From Bradyrhizobium sp. AZCC 1719 (GTDB taxonomy: Bacteria; Pseudomonadota; Alphaproteobacteria; Rhizobiales; Xanthobacteraceae), in the NCBI RefSeq assembly GCF_036924525.1, contig NZ_JAZHRU010000001.1, forward strand, positions 310,001-374,000: a DNA stretch of 64,000 nucleotides. Reading direction: 5' to 3'. The notes beneath the pieces are model-generated. The model was not told the DNA's origin, did not search any database, and saw only the letters and a program-made list of their open reading frames with translations. This document shows positions 1-8,877 of the stretch, in pieces (the first letter of the stretch is position 1; every line of letters begins with the position of its first letter). A program made the translations under genes and the position numbers.

Positions 1-108
1 ATCCTGGACATGATCGTTCCAGATCGTGACGTCGTGTCCGGCCAGCTTGCCGAAACAATCGAGGGTGCGCAGCGTGTCGAAATAGTCGTCGAGGATCGAG
101 ACCTTCAC
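1..108 (-). CDS. D-2-hydroxyacid dehydrogenase family protein, N-terminal part
   Basis: Only the first 36 codons are inside the window; the gene runs off the left edge. Translation from a GTG at 108 begins [16 protein letters not shown] and continues through [15 protein letters not shown]. This is the usual opening of D-isomer 2-hydroxyacid dehydrogenases: a first beta strand ending in LDDY, then a helix, then a VT-x-W/F-x-D strand. These NAD-dependent enzymes reduce or oxidise 2-keto/2-hydroxy acids. No ATG is available nearby, so GTG is the likely start. The catalytic and NAD-binding parts are not visible, so the assignment rests on the N-terminal lobe only. Confidence 0.6.
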   Translation of the reverse strand, partial: MKVSILDDYFDTLRTLDCFGKLAGHDVTIWNDHVQD

Positions 109-134
109 GATGCGCTCCCTCGTTCAGTGTGCGG

Positions 135-593
135 CTACTTCACCGCCAGCAATTCGACGTCGAACATCAGCGTCGCGTTCGGCGGAATGACACCGCCGGC
201 GCCACGCGCGCCGTAACCGAGCGCGGGCGGAATGATAAGCGTGCGCTTGCCGCCGACGTTCATCGACGCGACGCCTTCGTCCCAGCCGGCGATCACCTGG
301 CGCTGGCCGATCTTGAACTCGAACGGCTCGTTACGGTCGACGGAGGAATCGAACTTCTTGCCCTTCTGGCCGTTCTCGTAGAGCCAGCCGGTGTAATGCA
401 TGACGCAGGTCTGGCCGGTCTTGGGCGAGGCGCCGGTGCCGACCTTGCTGTCGATGATCTGCAAGCCTGAAGCTGTGGTCATGGGTTTTCCTGCAGTCTG
501 GGCCGATGCCATTCTGATGGCAGCGGGCGTGGAAACCGCGGCTGCCATGGCGGCAAATGCGGTCCGGAAGATCGTGCGTCGCGAGAAGCGCAT
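135..593 (-). CDS. FKBP-type peptidyl-prolyl cis-trans isomerase, exported
   Basis: 152 aa. The N-terminus (MRFSRRTIF, then an Ala-rich stretch ending near ASAQ, about residue 32) is an export signal with a twin-arginine-like SRR. The rest is one FKBP domain with its hallmark segments: VMHYTGWL, FDSSVDRNEPF, VIAGWDEGV, IPPALGYGARG and the C-terminal FDVELL strand. It should catalyse proline isomerisation in the periplasm. It lies 40 bp after the gamma-glutamyltransferase gene on the same strand and just upstream of the 2-hydroxyacid dehydrogenase gene. The length is normal for a single-domain exported FKBP. Confidence 0.93.
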   Translation of the reverse strand: MRFSRRTIFRTAFAAMAAAVSTPAAIRMASAQTAGKPMTTASGLQIIDSKVGTGASPKTGQTCVMHYTGWLYENGQKGKKFDSSVDRNEPFEFKIGQRQVIAGWDEGVASMNVGGKRTLIIPPALGYGARGAGGVIPPNATLMFDVELLAVK

Positions 594-633
594 CTATTGA
601 ACCTCTTTCTGGAGAGACGGAGCTTCTAGACGC

Positions 634-2220
634 TCAGTAACCCAGCGCGCAACCGTCCTTGCGGGGATCGGAACCGCCGGTCAGCGTACCCTTGTCCCAG
701 TCGATCCAGATAGCCTGGCCGCCGCCGAGCGGACCGACCACGCTCGTGGTCTTGTGGCCGATCTTCTTCAAGCCCTCGACGATCTCGGCCGGCACGCTGT
801 CCTCGAGCTGGTAGACGCCTTCGTAATGCAGGCCGCGCGGCATATCGATGGCTTCCTGCACATCGCAGCCATAGTCCAGAATGTTGGTCAGCACATGGGT
901 CTGCCCCACCGGCTGATACTGTCCGCCCATCACCCCGAACGGCATCACCGCGCGGCCGTTCTTGGTCGCGAGCGACGGGATGATGGTGTGCAGCGGCCGC
1001 TTGCCCGGCGCGATGCAGTTGGGATGGCCGGGCTGGATCCGGAAACCGCCGGCGCGATTCTGCAGGAGGATGCCGGTCTTGTTCGAAGCGATCGCCGAAC
1101 CGAACGAATGTGCGATCGAGTTGATGAACGAGCAGACGTTGCGGTCCTTGTCGACTACGGTGATGTAGACGGTAGATGGATTCATTGGCGGCGCGACGTT
1201 CGGCAGGTCGAGCAGCCGGTCCATCTTGATATTCTTGATGTGCTCCTCGGCGAACTCCTTGGCGAGAATTCCGGCTACATCGACATGAACATGCTGCGGA
1301 TCGGCGACGTGCTGCTCGCGCATCATGTAGGCGATGCGCGCGGCTTCCGCCTCCAGATGGAAGCGCTCCACGCTGAGCGGCGCGAATTTCGTCAAATCGA
1401 AGCGGGAGAGGATGTTCAGCATCACCAGCATGGTGATGCCAGGACCGTTCGGCGGGCACTGCCAGACATCGTGACCCTTGTACATCGTGCCGATCGGCGA
1501 TGTCGTCTCGGTCGAATGTGCGGCGAAATCTTCCAGCGTGTGCAGGCCGCCGATGCCGCGCAGCGTCTCCACCATATCCGCGGCGATCTCGCCGGTATAA
1601 AACGCGTCGCGTCCGTTCTTGGCGATCGCACGCAGGGTCTTTCCCAGTTCGGGCTGGTGGATCACGTCGCCGGCAACCGCGGGCTTGCCGTGCGGCAGCA
1701 GATAGCGCTCGGTGTTGGTGCCGTTTTTCAGCTTCTCGAACTGGTTCTTCCAGTCGAAAGCAATACGGGGCGCGACGACATAACCTTCCTCGGCAGCCTT
1801 GATCGCGGGCTGCAGAAGCGTGTCGAGTCCCATCTTGCCGTGGTCGCGCAGGATGGTCTCCCAGGCGTCGATCGCGCCGGGAATGCTCACCGCATGCGCC
1901 GAGGTCAGCGGCACCGAATGGATCTTGCGTTCGAGATACCATTCGGCCTTGGCCGCCATTGGCGCGCGGCCGGAGCCGTTATAGGCAACTATCTTGCCCT
2001 CGCCCTTGGGCTGGATCAGCGCGAAGCAATCGCCCCCGATGCCAGTCGATTGCGGCTCGATGACGCCGAGCAGCGCGCAAGCCGCGACCGCGGCGTCCGC
2101 CGCCGTGCCGCCCGCCCGCATCACGTCGATTGCGGCCAATGCGGCCTCCGGATGCGACGTTGCTACCATCGCGTTCTGGGCATGGACCGTCGAGCGGCCG
2201 GCGAAATGGAAATTCCTCAT
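634..2220 (-). CDS. ggt: Gamma-glutamyltransferase family protein
   Basis: 528 aa from the ATG at 2220. The frame is open 74 codons further upstream, but that part overlaps trhO and does not look like protein, and a GAAAAGAAAG stretch precedes this ATG. The Ntn-hydrolase GGT family is recognised from EPQSTGIGGDCF (about 55-66), the PPNGPG segment (256-261) and the strand STVYITVVD, whose Thr350 corresponds to the autoprocessing nucleophile that becomes the N-terminus of the small subunit. The C-terminal GGSDPR-x-GCA motif is typical. The enzyme cleaves gamma-glutamyl compounds such as glutathione, or is a cephalosporin-acylase-like relative. No convincing signal peptide is present, so a cytoplasmic location is possible. 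Confidence 0.9.
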   Translation of the reverse strand: MRNFHFAGRSTVHAQNAMVATSHPEAALAAIDVMRAGGTAADAAVAACALLGVIEPQSTGIGGDCFALIQPKGEGKIVAYNGSGRAPMAAKAEWYLERKIHSVPLTSAHAVSIPGAIDAWETILRDHGKMGLDTLLQPAIKAAEEGYVVAPRIAFDWKNQFEKLKNGTNTERYLLPHGKPAVAGDVIHQPELGKTLRAIAKNGRDAFYTGEIAADMVETLRGIGGLHTLEDFAAHSTETTSPIGTMYKGHDVWQCPPNGPGITMLVMLNILSRFDLTKFAPLSVERFHLEAEAARIAYMMREQHVADPQHVHVDVAGILAKEFAEEHIKNIKMDRLLDLPNVAPPMNPSTVYITVVDKDRNVCSFINSIAHSFGSAIASNKTGILLQNRAGGFRIQPGHPNCIAPGKRPLHTIIPSLATKNGRAVMPFGVMGGQYQPVGQTHVLTNILDYGCDVQEAIDMPRGLHYEGVYQLEDSVPAEIVEGLKKIGHKTTSVVGPLGGGQAIWIDWDKGTLTGGSDPRKDGCALGY

Positions 2221-2412
2221 CGCGAGTGCTTTCTTTTCAGCGTTTCTTGAGCATCCCGCGGGAGCATCGGGCGGGTTTACAGACGGTTCTTTGGCATATT
2301 CATCCCCGGCAGGGCAATGGTTGGCATGCCAATAGGACGTCAGGGGCAATGCGCGGAATATGCAAGGCTTTACGGGGTTTCCCCTGCGCGGCCCGCCTGA
2401 TAAACGATCGCC

Positions 2413-3165
2413 ATGCCGCTCAAGGTCGCCGCCTTCTATCAATTCGCCGCGCTACCGGACTTCCGGGAGTTGCGCGAGCCGCTGCGCTCGTTTGCTGCAG
2501 GCCTTGGGCTGAAGGGCAGCGTGCTGCTGGCGCATGAGGGCATCAACGGCACGGTTGCGGGCGGCGATGCGAGCATCGACGCGTTCGTCGGCGAATTGCA
2601 GCACGGCGCCCTATTCGGGGGGCGGCTCGGTAATCTCGAACTCAAATTTTCGACCGCTTCCGAGATGCCGTTTCGGCGGCTGAAGATCCGGCTGAAGAAG
2701 GAAATCGTCACGCTCGGAGATATAGCGGTCGATCCGACGCAACAGGTCGGCATCTATGTCGAGCCGTCCGACTGGAACGAATTGATCGCAGCGCCCGACA
2801 CGCTGGTGATCGATACCCGCAACGCCTTCGAAGTGGCGATGGGGACGTTTGAGGGCGCCGTCGACCCCGGCATCAAGAGCTTTGGGCAGTTCAAGGAATT
2901 CGCCGCACAGAAGCTCGATCCGGCGAAGCACAAGAAGATAGCCATGTTCTGCACCGGCGGTATCCGATGCGAGAAGGCCAGCGCCTATCTGCTGGCGCAC
3001 GGATTTGACGAGGTCTATCATCTCAAGGGCGGCATCCTCCGTTACCTCGAGGGCGTATCGGAGAATGAGAGCCGCTGGCGCGGTGAATGCTTCGTGTTCG
3101 ACGAACGCGTGGCGCTGGGCCACGGCCTGCGGCAGCGGCGAGGGAACGATGGCGCGCACGAATGA
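2413..3165 (+). CDS. trhO: tRNA uridine(34) hydroxylase TrhO (rhodanese-like, UPF0176)
   Basis: 250 aa. An N-terminal UPF0176 acylphosphatase-like half (VAAFYQF, LLAHEGINGTVAG) is followed by a rhodanese domain with VIDTRNAFE and the active loop CTGGIRC, where Cys180 is the likely catalytic residue and Cys186 its neighbour. This pattern defines TrhO (YceA), which forms 5-hydroxyuridine at tRNA position 34 using oxygen. It is shorter than the enterobacterial protein because the extra C-terminal part is absent, as in other alphaproteobacteria. It is divergent from ggt, and its end overlaps slyX by 17 bp, indicating one transcript. Confidence 0.92.
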   Translation: MPLKVAAFYQFAALPDFRELREPLRSFAAGLGLKGSVLLAHEGINGTVAGGDASIDAFVGELQHGALFGGRLGNLELKFSTASEMPFRRLKIRLKKEIVTLGDIAVDPTQQVGIYVEPSDWNELIAAPDTLVIDTRNAFEVAMGTFEGAVDPGIKSFGQFKEFAAQKLDPAKHKKIAMFCTGGIRCEKASAYLLAHGFDEVYHLKGGILRYLEGVSENESRWRGECFVFDERVALGHGLRQRRGNDGAHE

Positions 3166-3373
3166 CGTCACCGCACTGAGCGAGCGCCTCGACGCACTGG
3201 AAATACGGGCGACGTTCCAGGATGAGACGATCGAGGTGCTGAACCACACGATTACCGCACAGTGGCACCAGATCGACGCGTTGACGCGCCAATTGGCTGA
3301 ACTGAAGGAGCGTCTGCGGGAGGCCGAAAGCAACTTGCCCGGTCCGGCGAACGAGCCGCCGCCGCATTATTGA
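3149..3373 (+). CDS. slyX: SlyX family protein
   Basis: 74 aa from an ATG at 3149, inside the end of trhO, preceded by GAGGGAAC. The sequence is an almost continuous coiled coil (LSERLDALEIRATFQ, then TITAQWHQIDALTRQL) ending in a Pro-rich tail that finishes HY, which is the characteristic SlyX layout. The function is unknown; family members are small soluble helical proteins. The reading frame is open further upstream, but that part overlaps trhO and does not look like protein. A hairpin at 3389-3409 follows the stop. Confidence 0.85.
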   Translation: MARTNDVTALSERLDALEIRATFQDETIEVLNHTITAQWHQIDALTRQLAELKERLREAESNLPGPANEPPPHY

Positions 3374-3388
3374 AGTACAAACAGAAGC

Positions 3389-3411
3389 GGGCCTCCCTTG
3401 GGGAGGCCCTT
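3389..3411. terminator. Hairpin between convergent genes
   Basis: GGGCCTCCC (3389-3397), a TTG loop and GGGAGGCCC (3401-3409) form a perfect 9-bp stem 16 bp after the slyX stop. The small gene on the opposite strand stops at 3443. Only two T residues follow, so as a rho-independent terminator it is plausible but not classical. It could serve both directions. Confidence 0.6.
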
Positions 3412-3442
3412 CGCCACGTGAGACATTCGCGCCATCCTTGCA

Positions 3443-3742
<300 letters not shown>

Positions 3743-3769
3743 TCAGCCGCGCCCGCAGGAATCCACGTT

Positions 3770-4816
3770 TTGTCTCAGAAATCCGTCGTGAAACCTTTTG
3801 TCGAAGTGCTCTCCGGTCGCAGGCAGAAAGTGCCGCCCGTCTGGATGATGCGACAGGCCGGCCGCTATCTGCCGGAGTATCGCGAGCTGCGCGCCAAGGC
3901 GGGAAGCTTTCTCGACCTGTGCTTTACGCCGGAATATGCTGCCGAGGTAACGCTGCAGCCGATCCGCCGTTTCAACTTCGATGCTGCGATCATCTTTTCC
4001 GACATTCTCGTAATTCCCTACGCGCTCGGCCGCTCCGTGCGCTTCGAGGCCGGCGAAGGTCCGCGGCTCGATCCGCTCGATACTCCGGAGCAAGTGGCGG
4101 CGCTCGCGCGTCATGCCGATTTCGGCAAGCTCGAACCGGTCTACGAAGCGCTACGCCGCGTGAAGCGCGAGCTCGCACCTGAGATCGCGCTGATCGGTTT
4201 CTGCGGCGCGCCCTGGACGGTCGCAACCTACATGGTTGCAGGACAGGGCACGCCGGACCAGGCGCCGGCGCGGATGATGGCCTATCGTCATCCCGAGGCG
4301 TTCGCTGAAATCATCGACGTGCTGGTGGAGAATTCGATCCAGTATCTGCTCGGCCAGCTCAGGGCCGGCGCCGATTGCTTGCAGATCTTCGACACCTGGG
4401 CCGGCGTGCTGCCGCCGCGGGAATTTCAGCGCTGGTCGATCGAGCCCGCGAAGCGCATCATTGCCGGCGTACGCGCGCAAGTGCCGGACGCCAAGATCAT
4501 CGGCTTTCCCCGCGGCGCCGGTGCGCTGCTGCCGGCCTATGTGGAGGCAACGGGCGTGAACGCGGTGAGTATCGACTGGGCAGCCGAACCTTCCATGATC
4601 CGCGAGCGCGTGCAGAACCGTGTCGCCGTGCAGGGCAATCTCGATCCGCTGGCGTTGATCGCAGGCGGCGCCGCACTCGACCGCGCCGTCGACGACGTGC
4701 TGGCGAACTACGCGCAAGGACGGCTGATCTTCAACCTCGGCCACGGCATCCAGCCGGAAACCCCGATCGCCCATGTCGAGCAGATGCTCAAGCGGGTGCG
4801 GGGGTATAGGGGATAG
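3770..4816 (+). CDS. hemE: Uroporphyrinogen decarboxylase
   Basis: HemE decarboxylates the four acetate side chains of uroporphyrinogen III to give coproporphyrinogen III in heme synthesis. Family marks are [18 protein letters not shown] near the N-terminus (substrate binding and the first signature), [14 protein letters not shown], the [13 protein letters not shown] signature and the C-terminal [11 protein letters not shown]. There is no ATG near the expected start. A TTG at 3770 lies nine bases after AGGA and gives 348 aa, close to the usual length; a GTG at 3788 is the alternative. Codons upstream of 3770 are open but match nothing in the family. Confidence 0.93.
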   Translation: MSQKSVVKPFVEVLSGRRQKVPPVWMMRQAGRYLPEYRELRAKAGSFLDLCFTPEYAAEVTLQPIRRFNFDAAIIFSDILVIPYALGRSVRFEAGEGPRLDPLDTPEQVAALARHADFGKLEPVYEALRRVKRELAPEIALIGFCGAPWTVATYMVAGQGTPDQAPARMMAYRHPEAFAEIIDVLVENSIQYLLGQLRAGADCLQIFDTWAGVLPPREFQRWSIEPAKRIIAGVRAQVPDAKIIGFPRGAGALLPAYVEATGVNAVSIDWAAEPSMIRERVQNRVAVQGNLDPLALIAGGAALDRAVDDVLANYAQGRLIFNLGHGIQPETPIAHVEQMLKRVRGYRG

Positions 4817-4828
4817 CGAAAGTCGGCC

Positions 4829-4927
4829 GTCATGCCCCGCGAAGGCGGGGCATCCAGTAACCGCCGCCTTGCGTTAGAATCGAGAGTTCACGGAGTACTG
4901 GATCATCCGCCTTCGCGGATGATGACA
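4829..4927. repeat. Intergenic palindromic repeat (GTCATGCC...family)
   Basis: About 100 bp between the hemE and GMC-oxidoreductase stop codons. The outer ends pair (GTCATG...at 4829; the complementary ...GATGACAGC at 4919-4927). Each arm also contains its own hairpin: CCCCGC-GAAG-GCGGGG on the left and ATCCGC-CTTC-GCGGAT on the right. ATCCAGTA and TACTGGAT form the next inner pair. Such repeats are common between genes in Bradyrhizobium and Rhodopseudomonas. It may help end both converging transcripts. Confidence 0.75.
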
Positions 4928-4953
4928 GCTATGTTTGCCGCTCGTGTTGTCCC

Positions 4954-6567
4954 CTACCTTGCATCCTCCAAAATCATATCGGAGGCCTTCTCCGCGATCA
5001 TAATCGTCGGCGCGTTGGTATTGCCCGACATCAGGTCCGGCATGATCGAGGCGTCGACCACGCGAAGGCCCTCGATGCCGCGCACGCGCAAGCGCTGGTC
5101 GACGACCGCGAGCGCATCGCTGCCCATGCGGCAAGTCGAGGTCGGGTGATAGACCGTGCTGCCGGTGCGGCGGCAGAAGTCGAGCAATTCGTCGTCGCTC
5201 TGCACCTTCGAACCCGGATCGACTTCTGAGACCGCGTAAGCCTTCAGCGCAGGGGCTGCGAGGATCTTGCGCAGGATGCGGATGCCGTCGATGAAAGCGC
5301 GGCGATCGGTTTCGGTGGCGAGGTAGTTGATGCGGATTTCCGGCGGTTGGGAAGGATCGGCGCTCCTGATGCGCAGCGAGCCGCGGCTTTCGGGGCGCAA
5401 TTGGCAGACTGATGCGGTGAAGCCGGAAAGCGCATGCAGCTTCTCGCCCATCTTGTCGGTCGAGAACGGCAGGAAGTGGATCTGAATGTCGGGCGACGCC
5501 AGCCGTGGGCTGGTCTTGAAGAAAGCGCCTGACGTGCCGGCGGCGATCGTCAACGGTCCCTTGCGCAAGGCTGCGTACTGAATGCCCGCCATCATCTTGC
5601 GGATCGGATTGTTAACGACATCGTTGAGCGTGCACTTTTGCGAACAGCGGGTGATCAGGCGGACCTGCATGTGGTCCTGCAGATCGTTGCCGACGCCGGG
5701 CGCGTCGAGCACGATTTCGATGCCATGCTGCTTCAACAGATCCGCCGGTCCGACGCCGGAGAGCTGCAGTAGTTGCGGCGAGTTGTATGCGCCGCTGGAG
5801 ACCAGAATTTCCTTGCGCGCCCGTGCAGTGCGCACGCGGCCTTCCTGCTTGTACTCGACCGCTTTGGCGCGGCGGCCTTCGAACAGGATGCGCTGTGCCA
5901 GCGCGGAAGTCTCGATGTGCAGGTTGGGCCGCTTCCTGGCGGGACGAAGATACGAGAACGCCGTGCTGGCCCGGCGCCCACGCCTTGTCGTGGTCTGGAA
6001 GAAGCCTGCGCCCTCCTGGGTCGCGCCATTGAAATCGGGGTTGGTCGGAATGCCGGTCTCGGCCGCAGCGATCACAAAGGCTTCCGACAGGGGATCATGA
6101 TGCCGCCAGTCGGATACCGGCAGCGGACCGTCGGCGCCGTGATATTTGTCGGCGCCGCGCTGCTGGTTCTCGGCCTTCTTGAAATAGGGCAGCACGTCGT
6201 CATAGCCCCACCCGGCATTGCCGCGCTGCCGCCAGCGATCGTAGTCCTCATGCTGGCCGCGCACATAGAGCAGGCCGTTGATGGAACTGGAGCCGCCGAG
6301 CACCTTGCCGCGCGGCTGGAACACCTGCCTCCCGTTCAAGCCCGGTTCCGGCTCGGTCTGGTACATCCAGTTGACGGATTTTTCCTTGAACAGTTTGCCG
6401 TAGCCGAGCGGCACGTGGATCCAGAGATTGGTGTCCTTCGGCCCGGCCTCCAGCAACAGGACGGAGTACTTGCCGTCGGCCGTCAATCGATTGGCGAGCA
6501 CGCATCCGGCCGAGCCAGCGCCGACGATGACGTAATCGAATTCGGAAGTGTCATTGTTCTTGTTCAT
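4954..6567 (-). CDS. GMC family FAD-dependent oxidoreductase
   Basis: 537 aa from the ATG at 6567, which follows GGGGGAAACAA. The N-terminal FAD-binding YVIVGAGSAGCVLANRL, the GMC signature around GGSSSINGLLYVRG, the second signature GAYNSPQLLQLSGVGP and the C-terminal DASIMPDLMSGNTNAPTI are all present. The catalytic His lies in TVYHPTSTCRMG. These define a choline-dehydrogenase/AlkJ-like alcohol dehydrogenase, probably passing electrons to the quinone pool. The alcohol substrate cannot be told from sequence. It stands alone between hemE and an enoyl-CoA hydratase gene, so context gives little help. Confidence 0.9.
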   Translation of the reverse strand: MNKNNDTSEFDYVIVGAGSAGCVLANRLTADGKYSVLLLEAGPKDTNLWIHVPLGYGKLFKEKSVNWMYQTEPEPGLNGRQVFQPRGKVLGGSSSINGLLYVRGQHEDYDRWRQRGNAGWGYDDVLPYFKKAENQQRGADKYHGADGPLPVSDWRHHDPLSEAFVIAAAETGIPTNPDFNGATQEGAGFFQTTTRRGRRASTAFSYLRPARKRPNLHIETSALAQRILFEGRRAKAVEYKQEGRVRTARARKEILVSSGAYNSPQLLQLSGVGPADLLKQHGIEIVLDAPGVGNDLQDHMQVRLITRCSQKCTLNDVVNNPIRKMMAGIQYAALRKGPLTIAAGTSGAFFKTSPRLASPDIQIHFLPFSTDKMGEKLHALSGFTASVCQLRPESRGSLRIRSADPSQPPEIRINYLATETDRRAFIDGIRILRKILAAPALKAYAVSEVDPGSKVQSDDELLDFCRRTGSTVYHPTSTCRMGSDALAVVDQRLRVRGIEGLRVVDASIMPDLMSGNTNAPTIMIAEKASDMILEDAR

Positions 6568-6674
6568 TTGTTTCCCCCGCGGGCGGCCCAAAGAGGTAGC
6601 TGGGCCGCCACGGGCGGTCAATTGCCTCGCCGTCGCAAGCAAGGAAAAACGATCTTCAATGCGGCCGGCGCCGG

Positions 6675-7448
6675 CTAGCTTGCCAGTTTCAAAAAGTCCG
6701 GCGGCCGGCGCTCGGCGAACGCGACAAAGGCTTCTCGCGCCTCCATCGTCTTTAAGCGAGCAGCGAACTGCTCGCTCTCGGACTTGATCTGCGCCATCAG
6801 GAGTTCCGGATTGCGCATCAGCCGTTTGGTCGTGCTGACGGCGCCTGCCGGCTGTTTCGCCAACCGGGACGCGAAAGCCTTCGCTTCCGCATCGAGCTTG
6901 TCGAGCGGCACCACGCGGTTGGCAAGTCCCCAGGCGAATGCGGATTTGGCATCGACCGCCTCACCGAGCGCGAACATCTCGAAGGCGCGGGCATAGCCGA
7001 TGCGAAGCGGCATGAGCAGGCTGGAGGCGGCTTCCGGCACCAGCGCAAGGTTGACGAACGGCGTCGACAGCAGTGCATTCTCGGCTAACACGACCAGATC
7101 GCAATGCAACAGCATGGTGGTGCCGATGCCGACGGCGCGGCCCTGAACGGCTGCGACCAGCGGGCGGCTTGAATGTGCAAGCGCCTGCAGGAAGCGGCCG
7201 ACATGGCGCTCGCCCTGAAGTGCGCCGGTCGCAATGGCTGCAAACTCGCCGACGTCGTTGCCGGCGGTGAACATGTCGCCCTCCCCGCGGATCAGCAGCA
7301 CGCGGACGGATGAATCCGTCTCGGCGGCTTCGATCGCGTCCGCAAGCGCGCCGTACATCGCGTTGGTCAATGCGTTTTTCTTGTCGGGGCGAGCCATCGT
7401 CAGGCTCAAAATCCCGTCGCTCTTCTCGATCTTGATGTGCTCGGTCAT
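6675..7448 (-). CDS. Enoyl-CoA hydratase/isomerase family protein
   Basis: 257 aa from the ATG at 7448, starting MTEHIKIEKSDGILSL. It is a crotonase fold with RPDKKNALT near the N-terminus, the oxyanion-hole segment FTAGNDVGEF, and AVQGRAVGIGTTMLLHCDLV. The residue at the usual catalytic Glu in the later helix appears as VPEAAS, so a hydratase or isomerase role is possible. The start overlaps the MarR gene stop by four bases (ATGA), so the two are translationally coupled. The regulator probably controls this gene and responds to an acyl-CoA or aromatic acid. Confidence 0.88.
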   Translation of the reverse strand: MTEHIKIEKSDGILSLTMARPDKKNALTNAMYGALADAIEAAETDSSVRVLLIRGEGDMFTAGNDVGEFAAIATGALQGERHVGRFLQALAHSSRPLVAAVQGRAVGIGTTMLLHCDLVVLAENALLSTPFVNLALVPEAASSLLMPLRIGYARAFEMFALGEAVDAKSAFAWGLANRVVPLDKLDAEAKAFASRLAKQPAGAVSTTKRLMRNPELLMAQIKSESEQFAARLKTMEAREAFVAFAERRPPDFLKLAS

Positions 7449-7885
7449 TCGTCTTCTCCTCTGGGAAATCTGCTTTGCATCGTGGAGAGCCAGCGCGCAA
7501 CGATATCGATCTCGGCGTCGGTGAACCCTTCCGTGAGCCGCGCGTTGACGTCGGCGAGCCCGGCTTTCGACTGCGCCATCGCCGCGCGGCCGCCCGGCGT
7601 TAGCCAAAGACGCCACGCGCGACCGTCATCCGGATCGGCCCGTCGTTCGATCAGGTTCGCCGTCGTCATCCGGTCGACCAATCCACTGATACCGGGCGGA
7701 CCGAGATCGAGTGCCGCCCCCGCTTCGCCCATCAGCACGCCGTCGCGTTGGCCCAGGATGAACAGCAACCCAGACTGCGCGGCGGTGACGCCGCTGTTCT
7801 GCGTCCGCGCCGCCATCCAGCGCTGCAGCCGGCGTTGCGCGACGTTGAGCAGGAACACGAGCCGGTGCTCGCGACGCCCACTCAT
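7445..7885 (-). CDS. MarR family transcriptional regulator
   Basis: 146 aa. The winged helix-turn-helix lies in the centre (SGLLFILGQRDGVLMGEAGAALDLGPPGISGLVDRMTTA written in two parts: recognition helix around GPPGISGLVDRM, wing RRADPDDGRAW). Typical C-terminal helices follow for dimerisation. It is the first gene of a two-gene unit with the enoyl-CoA hydratase and likely represses itself and that gene. It is transcribed away from the GntR gene across about 210 bp. Confidence 0.88.
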   Translation of the reverse strand: MSGRREHRLVFLLNVAQRRLQRWMAARTQNSGVTAAQSGLLFILGQRDGVLMGEAGAALDLGPPGISGLVDRMTTANLIERRADPDDGRAWRLWLTPGGRAAMAQSKAGLADVNARLTEGFTDAEIDIVARWLSTMQSRFPRGEDE

Positions 7886-8095
7886 ATCGATGAGGTCAAT
7901 TTATTTCGCATGCGAACTATCTAAGGCAAGTGCAGGAGGCTGTCACGATGATTTTGATCCGGCTCATCGCGAGATATTCGGGGCTCGTCGGCTTGAAGCG
8001 AACTGGCGAGGATGAAAATCAAGCATAGACAGCGGCTTAGCCGAAAAATCGATTTTCGATTGACGATCCCACCTACTCTCGCCAAGCTGCCCGCC

Positions 8096-8824
8096 ATGAA
8101 CAGTATCGGATTGAGTTTTGGCGAGCGCCCTGCCGACGAACGGCCGCGAAGCCTGACCTCCGCCGTTCAGGAACGGCTGCGCGCGGATATTCTCTCGACC
8201 CGGCTGCTACCCGGCCAGAAGCTGCATATCGCCGGTCTCGCCAAACAGTTTTCGGTCAGCCTCGCCGCCGTGCGCGAAGCACTGTCGCGGCTGGTCGCGG
8301 ACGGGTTGGTGCAGGCCTCCGACCAGCGCGGCTTTCGTGTCAGCCCGGTATCGCCCGCCGACCTCAGGGACGTGACGCAGACCCGCGTCGATATCGAAGG
8401 GCTGGCGTTGCGCCGTTCGATCGAGCGTGGCGATGCGGCATGGCTTGCCTCGGTGGAGAAATCTTTCGCGGCACTCTGCGCCGTGCCCTACACCTACCCC
8501 GACGATCCGACCCATCACTATGAGGAATGGGTGGTGCGGCACAGAGTCTTCCACCGCACGCTGGTGAACGCCTGCGGCTCGCAATGGTTGTTGGGCTTCC
8601 GCGACGTCCTGCACGAGCAGAGCGAACGCTATCGAAGGCTTGCGATCCGGCGCAACAGCGAAGAATCCCGCAATGTCGAGGCCGAACACGCGGCAATCGT
8701 GCATGCCGTGCTCAAGCGCGATGCCGATGCCGCGGTCGCGGCGCTCTCGAAGCATTTCATGACGACCATGCACCTCGTCGAGCTCGCTACGCCGAAAACG
8801 TTCGGAGGTGGCGACACCGCCTGA
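8096..8824 (+). CDS. GntR family regulator (FCD subfamily)
   Basis: 242 aa from ATG 8096 (MNSIGLSFGERPADERP). The N-terminal GntR wHTH is at about residues 20-90 (ILSTRLLPGQKLHIAGLAKQF, SLAAVREALSRLVADGLV). The helical FCD effector domain follows, with Asp, Arg and His positions of the metal/ligand pocket in TQTRVDIEGLAL and the ENARH-like C-terminal helices (EAEHAAIVHAVLKRD). The frame is open 28 codons upstream, but those residues do not resemble the family. It lies 53 bp ahead of an ABC importer operon and probably senses the imported compound or a breakdown product. Confidence 0.88.
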   Translation: MNSIGLSFGERPADERPRSLTSAVQERLRADILSTRLLPGQKLHIAGLAKQFSVSLAAVREALSRLVADGLVQASDQRGFRVSPVSPADLRDVTQTRVDIEGLALRRSIERGDAAWLASVEKSFAALCAVPYTYPDDPTHHYEEWVVRHRVFHRTLVNACGSQWLLGFRDVLHEQSERYRRLAIRRNSEESRNVEAEHAAIVHAVLKRDADAAVAALSKHFMTTMHLVELATPKTFGGGDTA

Positions 8825-8877
8825 TCGACCGTTCGAAGAACAAATCAAATCAAGAAAAAGCAAAGGGAAACGTCACC